In this document: positions 33,968-46,400 of the stretch, piece by piece
Numbering within the stretch: the stretch's first letter is position 1
Layout: every line of letters starts with the position of its first letter
Assembly: GCF_963678975.1 (NCBI RefSeq)
Contig: NC_089273.1
Location: 31,868,973-31,932,972, forward strand
Origin: Dysidea avara
Taxonomy: Eukaryota; Porifera; Demospongiae; Dictyoceratida; Dysideidae
Direction: 5' to 3'
DNA: 64,000 nucleotides
Notes under the pieces: model-generated
The model's database searches: none
What the model was told of the DNA's origin: nothing
The model's input: only the letters and a program-made list of their open reading frames with translations
Program-made: the position numbers and the translations under genes

Positions 33968-36594
33968 TGCTTTACTGCACGCTCTGTACCTATGTACAGC
34001 AAGGAGTATATTTATGTATAACTTGGTATGAGTATTTCTTATTATACAGGGAAATCTTGTGGATAGTAATGAATCAGAATTATCAGATAATGTGTTGAAA
34101 GTTGAGCCCGTGCATCAGGCATGCATGCTACCTCACTACCTGCTTAATCATAAAGAGGAGAAATTAGCACAACAACATGCATGTGTGTCTATCATAGAGG
34201 CAAGCAAAATTTAAACATTGGCTTGTCCAGGTTTAATATCAAAGATTTAAACAAGTTGGCTACCATCTTCCCGGGTTGATTAACCTTAACTTGGTTTTCA
34301 ATTGCCCTAGTTTGGCTGCTTTGGCATTGATATACCAGCTGGATATTTAGAAGTATGTAAAGTGAGGCATCATTACTATCCATCATTGTCAGTTATGCAA
34401 ACTTAATTGTAGTGGCCTTCTACATTAATATTTTAATTTGATTGAATCATGAGGTATCATAATGTACATAATAGCTACTGTTGTTTCCATCCTTCAGGAC
34501 TAGATATGCCAGCGTAATAAACAGTTAATAGGCTGGAGTGCTATGTCAGCATAATTCTAGTATAGTAGGTGATTATATTATTTCAAACTATGGCCATGAA
34601 AATTATAAATTGTACACAGCTCCTTAGATTGATACCTCTATTATAATGACCACTTTTGTAGTGAAATACTCTAATAGAGCATTCACTGATTGGAAGTAGC
34701 TCCTGCCACTGTAATATTGAAGTGTGCCTGGCAGCAATCCTGTACACCAAAATTAATGTCACAATAGCTAACTTAACTAGTATGAAGTATCGATCTATTT
34801 TCAGGAATTAATTAATGAAATATTCACCTAATTAATATGTTAGCATCATGCTGCCATAGCACTCTAGCATATTATGCTTTTTGGCATTTTGAACAGCATT
34901 GCAGGCCTACAAATAGGCCTGAGTCAAATGTGCTCAAAATTTTGCCCAAAAATTTAATGCTTTTGGGAATTTTCCAAAATTTCATGCTCTTCAGTGTTCC
35001 CATTATAGTTACATTATGCTTCTAGGTTAACAATATTTCTTACAATACTTTTAGAACATTAATTTTAGCCCACTTTCTAAATATTGCACCCTTGCTGCAA
35101 AAAAAAGTTAGCAGTTTCTTGGCTTGCAACACGGAGAATGTACCTTCATAATTTTCACTCATTTGCAACAGAGAACTGTAGCATAGAATGAAACTAAGTG
35201 ATAATAGTAACTGAAACGTCATTTCCATCACTCCCAACAAGTATAGGGTAGTAAAGGTTTAGTGTACTATACACACTAAGATATAAGTTTCATCCTGTTT
35301 ACATAATTACTTGCATTAGGCCATGACCTTCAAAATTTGGGCTATAGTGGAGTTGTTCTCATGTGGTTGAATACAATGGACACCATGTGTTTTGTTGTCT
35401 GTAAACTCTGTATATGCCTGCATAGCTACCACACAACATAATTTTAACTGCACTAGCTATTGGTTTCCATGCATATAAAAGAACATTGAACAACTGGATG
35501 TGAAAACCAGAACTGAAATTAAAAGCAGAAAGTGTGATAAATTTTAAAACAACAGTATTATATAATTACGATATTAAATATTTTGTAGTTTGATTTTCTG
35601 TTTGTATTTAATGCATACGGAATGCTTATAAGACAGATTTAAACATTATCATAATTAAAGAGTTTGACTGCTCTATTAGAGCATATCAGTACATAAATAC
35701 ATAAATTGTAACATATCACTTGTCAGTTATTTACAAGCCTGTTGTGTCATCCTACATTTCCAGGGTGGTTTTGTTGGCACAAGTTGAGTCATCCATAATA
35801 ATATTGTCTTTTCTTTTTACTTTGACAAGATGATATAATATACTGGAACTTATAAGTGTTTGGCTAATGGGCTGAGACAATACCATTTATACTCCATATC
35901 ATAATTATGCCACCCCTGTTGGGTTGCAATCCAAATCTCTACCTCAAAAGATATGATGTTCCTATTTTATAATCATATAAAAGACTGTCACTACCATGCC
36001 TGTCAAGATGCCATCAATGCCTATCTGGAGAAGAATTTGAACTCAGAAGTAGTGCCTGAGGAAAGAGATTCTATAATATATAAAACACTTTCCAAAGTCT
36101 ACCTGTAAAGTATTGTAACATTGCCACAAGAGGTGTTGTTGTAGACCATGCTCGTGAGCATGGAGCTATCACAGTATATTCCTTGCAGCAAAGTGATGCC
36201 TCGTAAACTTCCTTCCCCTTTTAGCATTCTACAAAGACCACCCGCTTTGTTGAAATAAATTAATTATCATGTCGCCGCTGGAAAACCCCTTGGATAACCC
36301 CTTCCTAACCACAAAAACACGCATGCTGCCGCTTAGTTGAAGGTATTCTACAAATATAATTTTTATTTCAACACTTTTCAGTATATTTTTTTATCACCAG
36401 TTCTCCAATACTTAAAGTCATTGTAGAGACTAGCTACTTTCCCCAAGCCCACTAAAATAAAAGCAAATTTGGTTAACATGACAAGGTAAGCAATAAATTT
36501 ATTTCCACTGACCTTAACATTATACATACAGCTCCATACATTCTTTTCTTCATTCTTGTGACCTAAGAACATGTCACCTAAGGAAGCTGTCAAA
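33968..36594. other. Intergenic with degraded hAT-like relics
   Basis: No exon is supported. Degraded 'gcataat' family fragments occur at about 34500-34690 (with 'actctaatagagc') and 34850-35040 ('aggcctgagtcaaa'). The motif 'gactgctctattagagc' is at about 35666. A minus-strand open frame of 71 codons (36378-36593) has no recognisable domain. Confidence 0.4.
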
Positions 36595-36798
36595 AGCAGA
36601 AATGCATTGTGAATTCTTAGTTACCTGACTATTGAGAATACTATTGTCAGAGTCTCCTGGAATTCTGAACAATGTCGCAGAGTTCCGTCTACCATCTTCT
36701 CTCTCACCAATCACCTCTTAACACATATCATAACTTACTACAGTATTAAAATTAAACGTTTTATTAATAACATTTTTTTCTCTCCACCACACAAGTAG

Positions 36799-36934
36799 CA
36801 TTAATGAAGACATGGATAGTAGTCTCCTGGATGTGTCTACGGATATCATCGGTGAGACCCCCGAAAAGAAGCCTATGTCCCCGAGGTTGTTTGCCAAGGA
36901 TGTTGTTGAACGCCTTGCAATCGTAACACCATCA
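36799..36934 (+). CDS. Candidate internal exon, unit 1 of a tandem duplication (unrecognised)
   Basis: 136 bp bounded by an acceptor-like 'cacacaagtag' and a donor-like 'ccatcag|gtagag'. The frame reads INEDMDSSLLDVSTDIIGET followed by PEKKPMSPRLFAKD... with no stop. A sequence with the same layout follows about 390 bp downstream. I do not recognise the family. The acidic, Ser-rich composition suggests a flexible linker. Supporting evidence is only the splice-like borders and the conserved frame between the two units. Confidence 0.4.
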
Positions 36935-37191
36935 GGTAGAGTCGATGCCACCGAATCCTTAAGTTCCAATACTGAAGCTATAGAAGCAGAAGTGCATTGT
37001 GACTGCTATAAAGTTCTTAGTTACCTGACTATTGACAATACCATTGTCAGAGTCTACCGGAATTCTAAGTGTCTTTACAGATTTACAGTTTCTCTTTAGT
37101 CTTCAATTTATTCTCTGCACCAACATAATATAATATAAACAAGTTTATTTGCATATAAACTAACTTGATATTTTATTTCCATAAGTAGAAA

Positions 37192-37345
37192 CTACGAGGA
37201 CTTGTATGCCTCCAGTCTTCTGGATGAGTTTACCGACGTGATCACAGAGACACCATATAAACTGAAATCTCGACAGTCATTCTCCAGGGATACTGAATAT
37301 ACCTTGGGTCTGTAACCACTTAATCAGGTAGAGTCGATGCCGCTG
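37192..37345 (+). pseudogene. Second copy of the candidate exon, with stop
   Basis: Aligns with 36799-36934: 'ASSLLDEFTDVITETP' against 'DSSLLDVSTDIIGETP', and the same 'tcag|gtagagtcgatgcc' end. A TAA in frame follows 'TLGL', so this copy is not functional as an exon. Flanking non-coding sequence is duplicated too ('cttagttacctgactattg' at 36617 and 37017), giving a tandem unit of about 390 bp. Confidence 0.45.
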
Positions 37346-38873
37346 AACCAAATATTTCCCCTCATAAGTAGCACAAAGCTATCCACGGTAGATAGTTAAG
37401 GCATAGACATAACTTTTCTAGTCACATACTTGGTTATACCATTTAAAATCTTTTGTTTGCATAATCATCATTTTTACCTGGTAAGACCTTCAAACTTGAG
37501 TTAATGTGCAGCTGTGCTCATGTGATATGCGTGTCATATTTTGCATATGAAATACTACATACATAATTATGAGTTAGTCATGTTCTTTAATAGTGCAAGG
37601 TAAATAATTATTCGTGAGTTAAAGCAGGAATCTTTTTTCTCTAAAAACCATACCTGCACAATGTTATGCCCTATAGATCAGAAACACTTTATTTCTGATT
37701 GTGCTTTTTATTATTGTATGTGACTGGTTGTGGTTGAACTATTTGAAGACCATTTGCTACTTGGCACTTAATTATATGCTTTTATATTCTGCTAGTAATT
37801 TTAATGATTTACTTTGTGCATATTAAAATGGTCAGAAGATTTTTAAAATGCTGTGAATTATTCACAATGTATAAATTTTTAATTAAAAAATAATAACATC
37901 ATAGATTGGTGTAAAACTTGGTTGATGTTATAACTGGTATTTTAAATTATTTCAAAGTTGTGATTGTGACATGCCATTGACTCAGCAATGCTTGCAACGT
38001 CTTATATATAACAGCATATTGACCTATTTTTATTATGTAAGTTGTCATGCATATGTTGTATTGATTGTGCTGGTTATATTAATTTCTTACTGTATGGCCA
38101 TATCTAAGCAACCATTTAAAAGTAAATATTTATCAATAAAATATTATTTTTATTTTTTGACAACTTATAGATCAATAGTACAGTCATGACTACCTCAAAG
38201 CTCTATTAAATATCCTGAATGTTCTATTAGAGTATTTTCTGCCTATTTGCCAGTTAGCTAACTACATTTTATGACATACACATAATTTTTATGATCTTGT
38301 TTAATTTCATGCATTATGTTGTAGTCAGTCTTTTCTTGCACAGTTTCAGATGTAAAGTAAGTATATATAGTATCACCAGCTGCAGCACTTAATGCAGGTC
38401 ACCTTTAAAACCAAGTAAGGTGTTTTGTATATAAACAATCACAAATCATGTCAATCACATTGCATTTCTAGACCAGGCTGGTAATAGCAGGCCATGTGGG
38501 CACACAAAGTTTTTGCCTTCTTTTTCGAACCCTTGTGACTCGTAGGATTTTTTATGTCATTACACTATACCTGTGCAATTTCATCCATTATTAAACACTA
38601 AATTGGCATTGTTACTAAATGCAAACATTTTATTTCAGCACTGAGATATAGCTTGTGTGATGGGGTGTAGTTTGTGCTTACATTCAGGGCCTTGTTACAG
38701 TTAGATTAATGCTGCCCTGGCATGCAACAATGCAATTAAATCAAAGAGAACAATCAAAAATATGTACTTTGTACATTATGTGTTCTGTGATATAAGATGC
38801 TACATACATAGCTACATAGAAAAAATGCATGCATACACTAAAACTTTCAAATTGAAAGCTATAACATGATGGG
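37346..38873. other. Intergenic, nothing recognised
   Basis: AT-rich. 'gaatgttctattagagtatt' at 38217 is another copy of the recurrent 'ctattagag' motif. The open frame 37971-38189 is Tyr/Ile-rich and looks like chance. Confidence 0.4.
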
Positions 38874-39810
38874 TCACTGCACATATAGCTCTAAGTGCTC
38901 AACAGGTGTATCTTCATTATCATTATTTTCCCAGTGACAGTTTTGTACTTCAAGGTTTTCCCCTGTTACAGATCTAGCCAGTTGACGATAGAACCATGGC
39001 ATGTCAGGGTAAGCACGGCAGTTATTTTCGGACCCAACACATTGTTTTCCATCCCACAAAACATCACTATGGTGATATATAGTGTGATCATAGCCCCCAG
39101 CATTTCCAGACTCACAGTAGTAGTGGTCACCAACAAATAATGGAGGATTGGTACCTGGAGTGTCTGCACATGGGCAATTAAAGTTAGGATAGTTCCCATC
39201 ATCACCTGTTCCTGTAGCATATGTCCACACATGTTTCCGAGATTTACCAAATGTTATTGATATTCCATCCATATATACCAACTGTCAATTGATTGACTGT
39301 GCCACTTAGAAGCTTGGAATGCTTCTGGAGATCCCCTTTGATAGCTGCTCACTTGACCACAGATCTTGTTATAGACAACTCCATATGTGGAATAAAAGAT
39401 AGAGTGACAACCTTTAGGAAAGGAGATCAACATACGTACTTAGAAGTACCTGACATTACAATTCTACTCCATGGTGAAGGACAAGAATGTCCCTGAGTCA
39501 TATTGAGATAAGCTATCCTCCCTTAACACTACCACACTCTAGTTCCATATCACAGTAAATTTTACATAGGGAAGTGGTATCACTTCTTATCCAGTAGAAT
39601 GCCGATCTTCCCCTACTATCTTTATTGATCTGGTAAATATGTATCAGCACATGATTTGCCTGGCAAGAAAGATTCAGTTCCAAGTCTACTATAAAATGTG
39701 TAAGACACTTCACTATCATCACACAACACCATTCTCCCTACACATCCCATCAACACTATGACAAGACACCAAATGAACATCCTTAGACTCTTTAGTACGT
39801 ACGTATGCAT
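38874..39810 (-). pseudogene. Secreted fibrinogen-like protein, broken copy
   Basis: Same family as the intact gene at 46793-47713. The N-terminal piece (39810-39622) starts with a hydrophobic signal-like stretch and ends in 'GKSCADTYLPDQ'. A frameshift leads to 'CKIYCDMELECGS' (to 39513). Another frameshift and a TGA fall in the middle ('RIAYLNMTQGHSC', 'YNKICGQVSSYQRGSPEAF'). The last piece (39281-38874) is open: 'GISITFGKSRKHVWTYATGT', 'NCPCADTPG', 'YYCESGNAGG', 'VLWDGKQC', 'PWFYRQL', ending in 'VEHLELYVQ'. At least two frameshifts and one stop make it a pseudogene, unless the assembly is poor here. Confidence 0.85.
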
Positions 39811-40009
39811 AATATTCTGTTTGCTGTGTTACTTGTAGCTGATTTTATAGTTACTGTTAGTTTCTACACATACCTAATTGAGGTAGTAGGTCTTAGGTGA
39901 ATTGTAGCTATAACTCAATAAAGCCACTAATATAATTGTTTAACCTGTATGAAAGCTGTACATAGTTAAGTGATGTTACAGTGCCACTACATTATTAGCA
40001 TGGCTGTAG

Positions 40010-40875
40010 CAGGGGCGGATCTAGGATTTATAAAAGGGGGGGCTAACTCAAGTTACTAATCTGTTGGGTATAGGTGTGTGAAGCACACTTCCCAGCATGC
40101 AAAGCATGCTGGAACTAGGGGGGTCTGGGGGCATGCCCCCCCAGGAAAATTTTTGAAAAATAGATGCTAAAATACTGCAATTTGGAGACATTTCCACATA
40201 AAATTCATACCTGTAGATATTTTATATACTGCCTTTAGATTATAGGTATTGCTCTCTGAAGCATTTTACTAATGGAAAAGTTTGGGTAGGTACAGACAAC
40301 CAAGTACATGATGTACCCCTCTCACAATTGCACAACACTGAATAGGTGCATGTTAGAATAAGAATGTTGAAAGTGGAAAATTTTGAAATTTGAACAATAC
40401 AAGATTGAATCTGAGAGCAAATTAAGTATTGCCATACACATTGACTACACAAGTAGATGAATGAAGCCCTTTAAACAGACCTATGCACTTCATTGTATGT
40501 ATAGTGCAGGCAGATTTGGAAAAATTCCATAACAGAACCAACTACATGTTTCTAGTGAATGTTCTATTAGAGTAGTTAGCTGACTGCTCTATTAGAGTAT
40601 CTCGATCTTGTACACCTCCAATGCTGATCAGGGTCCTTGTTGCATAAACTTTAGCATAAATCCACTGATGATACCTTGGAAAGATGTTTATAAGGTGGTT
40701 TTATGAGTATTTGTATTATTAGTGATCATATAATTATGCTAAGACAAAATTTCATTATAATACTCAGTATATTGATCACGTAAAGCCTAAATATGAAGGG
40801 GGGGGGGGGGGGGGGGGGGGGGGGGCTTCAGCCCCCAAAGCCCCCCCCCCCCCCCCCCCCCTGGATCTGCCCCTG
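40010..40875. mobile_element. hAT-type element with CAGGGGCGGATC ends
   Basis: Left end CAGGGGCGGATCTAGG and right end, read in reverse, CAGGGGCAGATCCAGG. CAGGGGCGGATC-type ends are widespread in animal hAT miniature elements. The 8-bp flanks do not match (ggctgtag / tatagggt), so the copy may be rearranged or recombined. The right part holds a 28-G run (40798-40825), a short 'cttcagcccccaaag' and a 21-C run (40841-40861). Two 'ctattagag' motifs lie at about 40561-40610. Confidence 0.65.
40798..40861. repeat. G28 ... C21 homopolymer hairpin
   Basis: 28 consecutive G, 15 bases, then 21 consecutive C. The runs can pair as a hairpin, and each strand can form a G-quadruplex. Run length in an assembly is unreliable. 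Confidence 0.85.
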
Positions 40876-41027
40876 TATAGGGTGTTATGGAGAATAGACA
40901 CCTGGCTAGCTATACATGATCCATATTTGGCTTGTTTTTGAGTTTTGTAAAAATCACCCTGAAGTACATGCACTTGCATGTGCAGCAGTAGCTATGAATT
41001 AAAGCAAATGCTGTTATAAGATAAAAC

Positions 41028-41279
41028 TAGGCTTGAGCCAATTATGCTTTGAAAATAGCCTATTATGCTTTTGAGCAGTGCTCAAAAATCCAGCCTATTA
41101 TGGTCAAAATTATGCTCTCAAAATCAAGATTATGCTTGAGAGCTGACTGTCTCAGTATTTTTGGCGTGTGCATTGTGCACTTTCATTCAGTAAAATTCTT
41201 GAAAATTGTCCTATTATGCTGGCATAATGCTTGATGCTTTTGTGCTCGAAATTATGCTGGCATAATTGGCGCAAGCTTA
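41028..41279. mobile_element. hAT-like miniature element, 'gcataat' family, diverged
   Basis: A 252-bp element. Ends TAGGCTTGAGCCAATTATGC and (reverse) TAAGCTTGCGCCAATTATGC. Flanks gataaaac / catgaaac match at 6 of 8 positions, suggesting an aged duplication. Related to 25411-25847. Confidence 0.75.
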
Positions 41280-42439
41280 CATGAAACCAAAGTGTTTAAC
41301 AGCTAGCATTATGTTACATGTACATATCTCAGGCTGAGATGCAGTGCGTATTTGAAATTACAACCAGGTAGCTGTACAGGTAGTATAGCCACATTAAGGA
41401 CATAATTAGATCACCTGATTGGGTAGCTGAAAGACTTGGGAATTAACCATAGCTAATAGCATCCAGCATAGAATTGCAATCATTACAGTAAAATTGTCGT
41501 TGACATGGTGTTGAGTAAACTCCCATGAGCTATGTAGCTAGCTCCTCATTGATGTTTACTAATATGCAGCCATATTATGTCGCTATGTATAGGGACTAGT
41601 TTTAGCACGGCGCAACTGTATTATAACCTGGCCACCATTTTACGTTTTACCATGCACTTTGGGGGCAATCAGTGTCATTTTGTTCATACTACAAGAGCTA
41701 CAGTAGTTAACCTAGATAGTGACTTTCACTATAATTATTCTTGTATGTATGTTTTGCATGGTGCCTCTACTATAAAGCTGCATGCTGTGTGAGTTAGCTA
41801 TGGCTAGCTATTCAAGCATCTGAAAAATTAATGGTTAAATTGATGAGTTTGCACTATGATCCTAGCACTCATGTATCATGGTGTAGCTACAAGGGTCGAC
41901 ATGCTGTGATTGTAACAGACTGAGGCTGAGATTTTTGATAAAGCTAGCTATAGCTATGATCGCTCAAATAAAAGCACCATGAACATACTGCAGGACTTGG
42001 CTTGGGTATACCAGACCTTGAAGATACTCAGCCCATGATGCTTCTAGGCCACAAATATTATTATTATTGTAAATTGCACATGATTGGATATAACCTGAGC
42101 ACACCAGCAGGGTTCACTGCTCAGTAATAATAACAATAAATGAAGAATACCATGCACACACATGCTACCATAGGCATGAGTATCAGTGAGGGGTGTAAAG
42201 AGTGGTTGAGTTGTTTAACAATTTTTTTTTAAAAAACCATCATTAAATAACGAGATAATATATATGTATATATATATATATACACATCCTGAAAACCTCG
42301 GTCACATATGACCACAAAGACTGGTTCAGAAATGAGATCAGTGTGGGCATGGCACAGGTGGAAAATACAAAAACAATATAAGGCTATAACTACATATACA
42401 TGCGTCTAAAATTAAAACTACAATAATTACATAAGTACT
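41280..42439. other. Intergenic, nothing recognised
   Basis: No supported exon. A short TA/TG microsatellite lies at about 42257-42285. Confidence 0.4.
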
Positions 42440-43330
42440 AAGTAGGTCACAGCCACTCCCTGCAGTCTCTTGCCATAAAAATCCTCTGGGATGCCGCAAT
42501 GTGTATCTTTGAGGCACTATCCAGCATTTGTCTCACTGACAACTTGATTATGGACAAATCCTTATAAACAAAAAGGTGTACATTGCAAGTGTTCGTAACA
42601 GAAAATTGATGGTTATGACCCAGCACGCTGATCTCAAGGGTCTCATAATAGTTAGCTGATCAAGTTCTGATAGTATTTGGTGGTACTCGATTTTATTTTG
42701 CTTACGAGACCTCAAGTTGGGGAGCACTGTCTAATGATATAACAGTAAACTAGAAGTGATGGAATAACAGTAAACTGGAAGTGATGGTATTATGTAACAA
42801 TGTCTGGTCTAAAAGGAGTCACCATTACATTAGTAGTTGGACTGGTTCGCAAGTTGGACAGGTCAGCATAGATACGGACAAATGGCAAATTGACAAAAAT
42901 TTCCATAAAGCTGGTGACCAAAGAATGAAGTACCAAGTCATGTCGGTACGTATACCTATGTTGTGATAGAACAACTGGACAGCCACTTAAGACATGAGCA
43001 GTAGTCGGATGTGAAGAATCACATAGTGTACATTTTGCATTATACTGAATATTCTACTGGTGCAAATTCATCGCAGTTGGTAATGTATCAGATGTTGCCC
43101 GTAAAAGAAAGGACAATTGACCAGGATGGAGACCAGACAATAATCGGTTCCAGGTTCTATAGGAGGTCTCAAGTTCAGCAGAGTCTGTGAACTTAGAAAG
43201 TGTTTGTAGTTGGTCCTCACAGGTGGATTTTACTTTATGGAGCAGTTGACTCTTAGCCTTCACATACAGAGAAGTGACTAGCTGATGGCAAAGAAGAGAG
43301 TTGCTTTCTAGTAGACATTAATTATGAGTT
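42440..43330 (-). pseudogene. Retrotransposon 3' fragment (reverse-transcriptase C-terminal region)
   Basis: Minus-strand frame from about 43263: 'WNRLLSGLHPGQLSFLLRAT', 'LPTAMNLHQ', stop, then a CCHC-like cluster 'CTLCDSSHPTTAHVLSGC' and 'HRYTYRHDLVL'. This block (C-x2-C, then His and Cys, then RHD) is typical of the C-terminal end of non-LTR-type reverse transcriptase ORFs and their degenerate relatives. Downstream (to about 42450) weak similarity continues through many stops. It is a dead 3' fragment about 140 bp upstream of POLH, on the opposite strand. Confidence 0.6.
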
Positions 43331-43473
43331 ATCAGGAGCCATGCATTCTGAGCTAGGGGATGGGGCTTAACTACCCCCGGCAGAACGGTTGTAGATGAAA
43401 TTAATTGGGCGTTGGGCGCGCGCCAACGCACTGGCAGCACGTGCCAAATAAAACCATCTTATTAACGCCCAAC

Positions 43474-46400
43474 ATGGATAAAATGCAGGAACAACAAAGG
43501 AGCAAGATTATCCTATTAGTTGATATGGACTGCTTCTATGTTCAGGTGGAACAGCGCGACGAACCCAGCACACGCGGTAAACCCTGCGTCGTAGTTCAGT
43601 ACAAGAAGTTCAGAGGTGGAAGGTACATTTTTTTGTCACTGGCGCGTAGAGTTTCGTAAGTGCCCCTACTGCAATACAGATAGTTATTTATTAAGAACGG
43701 TTGATGATATATTAACATCCTCTGTGCCGTGGAGGCATTTTAAAATAGTTTTCTCACAATTTTTTATCCATCATAAACACCACCATGAAAAGGTATTGAT
43801 TGGGAGACTTGGGTAATTTCTTTTTAGAGTGGTTTCAACTACAGTTAGCAGCCACCCATCTTCTAGAATGGCCAACTTGATCCCCTGTTGAGACATTTCT
43901 ATACTAACCCAACTGAATAAAGCAGCCACATGCATATTAAAGTCCATAAATTTTGGCCCAAAGGTCACACTGTACACGTGTAGTATGTGAAAATTGTGTC
44001 ATTGATATACAGAATGTAATAAGGTTACATGTCTACACTAGCTGTTGAGCTTCAAGTGTATGTATATAAAGTGTGGCCACTTGCTTAATAAAGTAGTCCA
44101 TAACAGGTTGTTATCACATTTTGTCTAATGTATATACATTTTGCACATCGTATGTTACATCGTAATGTTTAGAAAGCATTTAGATTACATTACATATAAG
44201 ACTGTGGTTATGTAACTAGTACAATCTGTATTGTGTTATTGTATGAGCGATGCAACAATCAATTTTGAAAATTAGGGCTGAGTGATACTGCCATTTTAGT
44301 ATCACGATCGATACTAAAGTCACTATTCACGATACAGATAAGTCAACCATTGCTGGTGCTACATAGTTCAGCATGTTCAACTAGCCACTATCATCCTTGT
44401 TTACAATACTTATTGTAACACATGCTTTGAGATTTAATGACAGTAATGTAAGGGCATGGTATCACGATAGTTAATAACAAATATCACAATATCGATACTT
44501 TCAAAATATTGCGATATATTGCTAAAACGAAAATATCGCCCAGCCCTAGCTTCAACATGGTTTTTGATCATCAAGTGGTGATCAAATTCGAATAGTCACC
44601 AAATTGATTTGGTATTTACTGTAAGACTAAACCAAACAAGCAGTGTATTGTAATGCTGTAAAAGAGCTTGTATCACAAGGGAAAAGCTGTTTTGCCTAAA
44701 ACCTAGCAATATGATTTAACTATTACTTGTGCATTGCCAAATTACATGGCAACAAGGTGTACCATATAGGAGGACATTTTTACGGTAGGAAAAGTTGGCA
44801 AATCCACCAGCATTGTGGCGAATAATTAATGTTCACGAAATCATCAAAATTTCCAGTGATTTATATAATGTTGCATTTCAATATAAGGTTCCCAATGTAC
44901 AGGTGTACGCATTAAAACTTATTCTGTGCGCAGGTAATACATATAGATGCTTGTGTTGTGTTTGTGTGTGTGTGTATGATGTATTATGTACATGTCTGTA
45001 TTTCCCTAGTATACTAGCTGTTGGTTATGAGGCTCGCAAGTTTGGGATCAGTCGTATGTTGCGAGGAGATGAAGCTAAAGAAAAGTGTCCTGATATTACC
45101 TTGTTTCAGGTACCAGAGAAAAGAGGTAAAGCTGATCTTACTAAATACAGGCTGGCTGGATCTGAGGTATGTAGTGCTGTGAATTACTGGTATTCTTGGT
45201 GTGGCATACTTGTAAGTAAAAGCTGATAGAAACAGCAAATAGTTTATAATGACAGAAACACCATGCTCAGTTGTTAAGTCTAGTTTAATACGCACAGTAT
45301 AATGATCCTTAGAAATTCAACAGTTTCTAACAGGCGGGCCTTTTAACTTATTAACACAATGAACTATCTCAGAAGTGTATGCTTAGTCTCCAGATTGATT
45401 TTTTACAATACATATCAACATCACAATGTTCAGAAACAATCACGATTAATCCCAGAATCGATGCAATCTCCCAGACCTACATAAGACCATCTCGTAATAG
45501 TGACCATGTCAAGTCAAACATAGCTAAGGTGTGCCTCTTGAGTTCATTAATAGGACCAGAGTTGGGGGTAATGCGTTACAAATGTAACGCATTATGTAAT
45601 AATATTACTTTTACAGTAACGAGTAATATAATGCATTACATGACAAAGTAGCAATTAATATATAACGGGTATTACTTCCGGAAATTGTAACAAATGAAAT
45701 GCATTACTTCTTTTTAAGGCGCATTGTATCCAGGCACATGATTGATTGCATTTTGGGTCTGGAGATAGCGTTATAGGCATGGACAAAGAGTGATAGTTTA
45801 ATAGGAGTCCCCTTGAGGCCAAGATACAACAACAAAGTATGTATTTGTGGCTGAACTACACCAGAGAAACACCTGTCTCACTGTTGTAGGCTGGTAGCTT
45901 GTATTTAGAAGGTTGGACTTACTTTATAGTTTGTAACAAATAAATGTAATATGTAATATTATTACTAGTTACAGCCCTGTAGATGTGTAACTAGTTACAT
46001 TTTTTGTGTAACGACCCAATTCTGAATAGGACCACCTCATGATCATGTTCAAGCTACTGTATTGAAGTTGTATTTTGTCCCATGGGTACTTCCTTTAATG
46101 GTATCACTGTTCTTGTTCTTCAGGTAATAAAGGTTTTATCTCGTTATTGTGACTGTGTGGAGAGGGCCAGTATTGATGAAGCATTTCTTGATGTCACCTC
46201 TGTTGTCATGGAGAGGATTAGACAACATCATGAGGGAAATCCCCTCATTACATCCACCATGTTACCTGGAACACATATAGCCGGCTATTCTGCTGAATCT
46301 ACAACTGATGGTGAGTCACTGTACAATACAATACTTGTTCAATCATAATTCCTATACTGTATGTCCAGGTGAACCATTTCGTGATGGATCATCAAGAGAC

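Noticed and set aside
40776..40979. A 67-codon frame with poly-Gly and poly-Pro
   Set aside because: Produced by the G and C runs of a transposable element.
43405..43473. Upstream extension of POLH exon 1
   Set aside because: It is open but starts without an ATG. The peptide is not similar to the POLH N terminus, whereas ATG 43474 gives the expected spacing to the metal-binding Asp.
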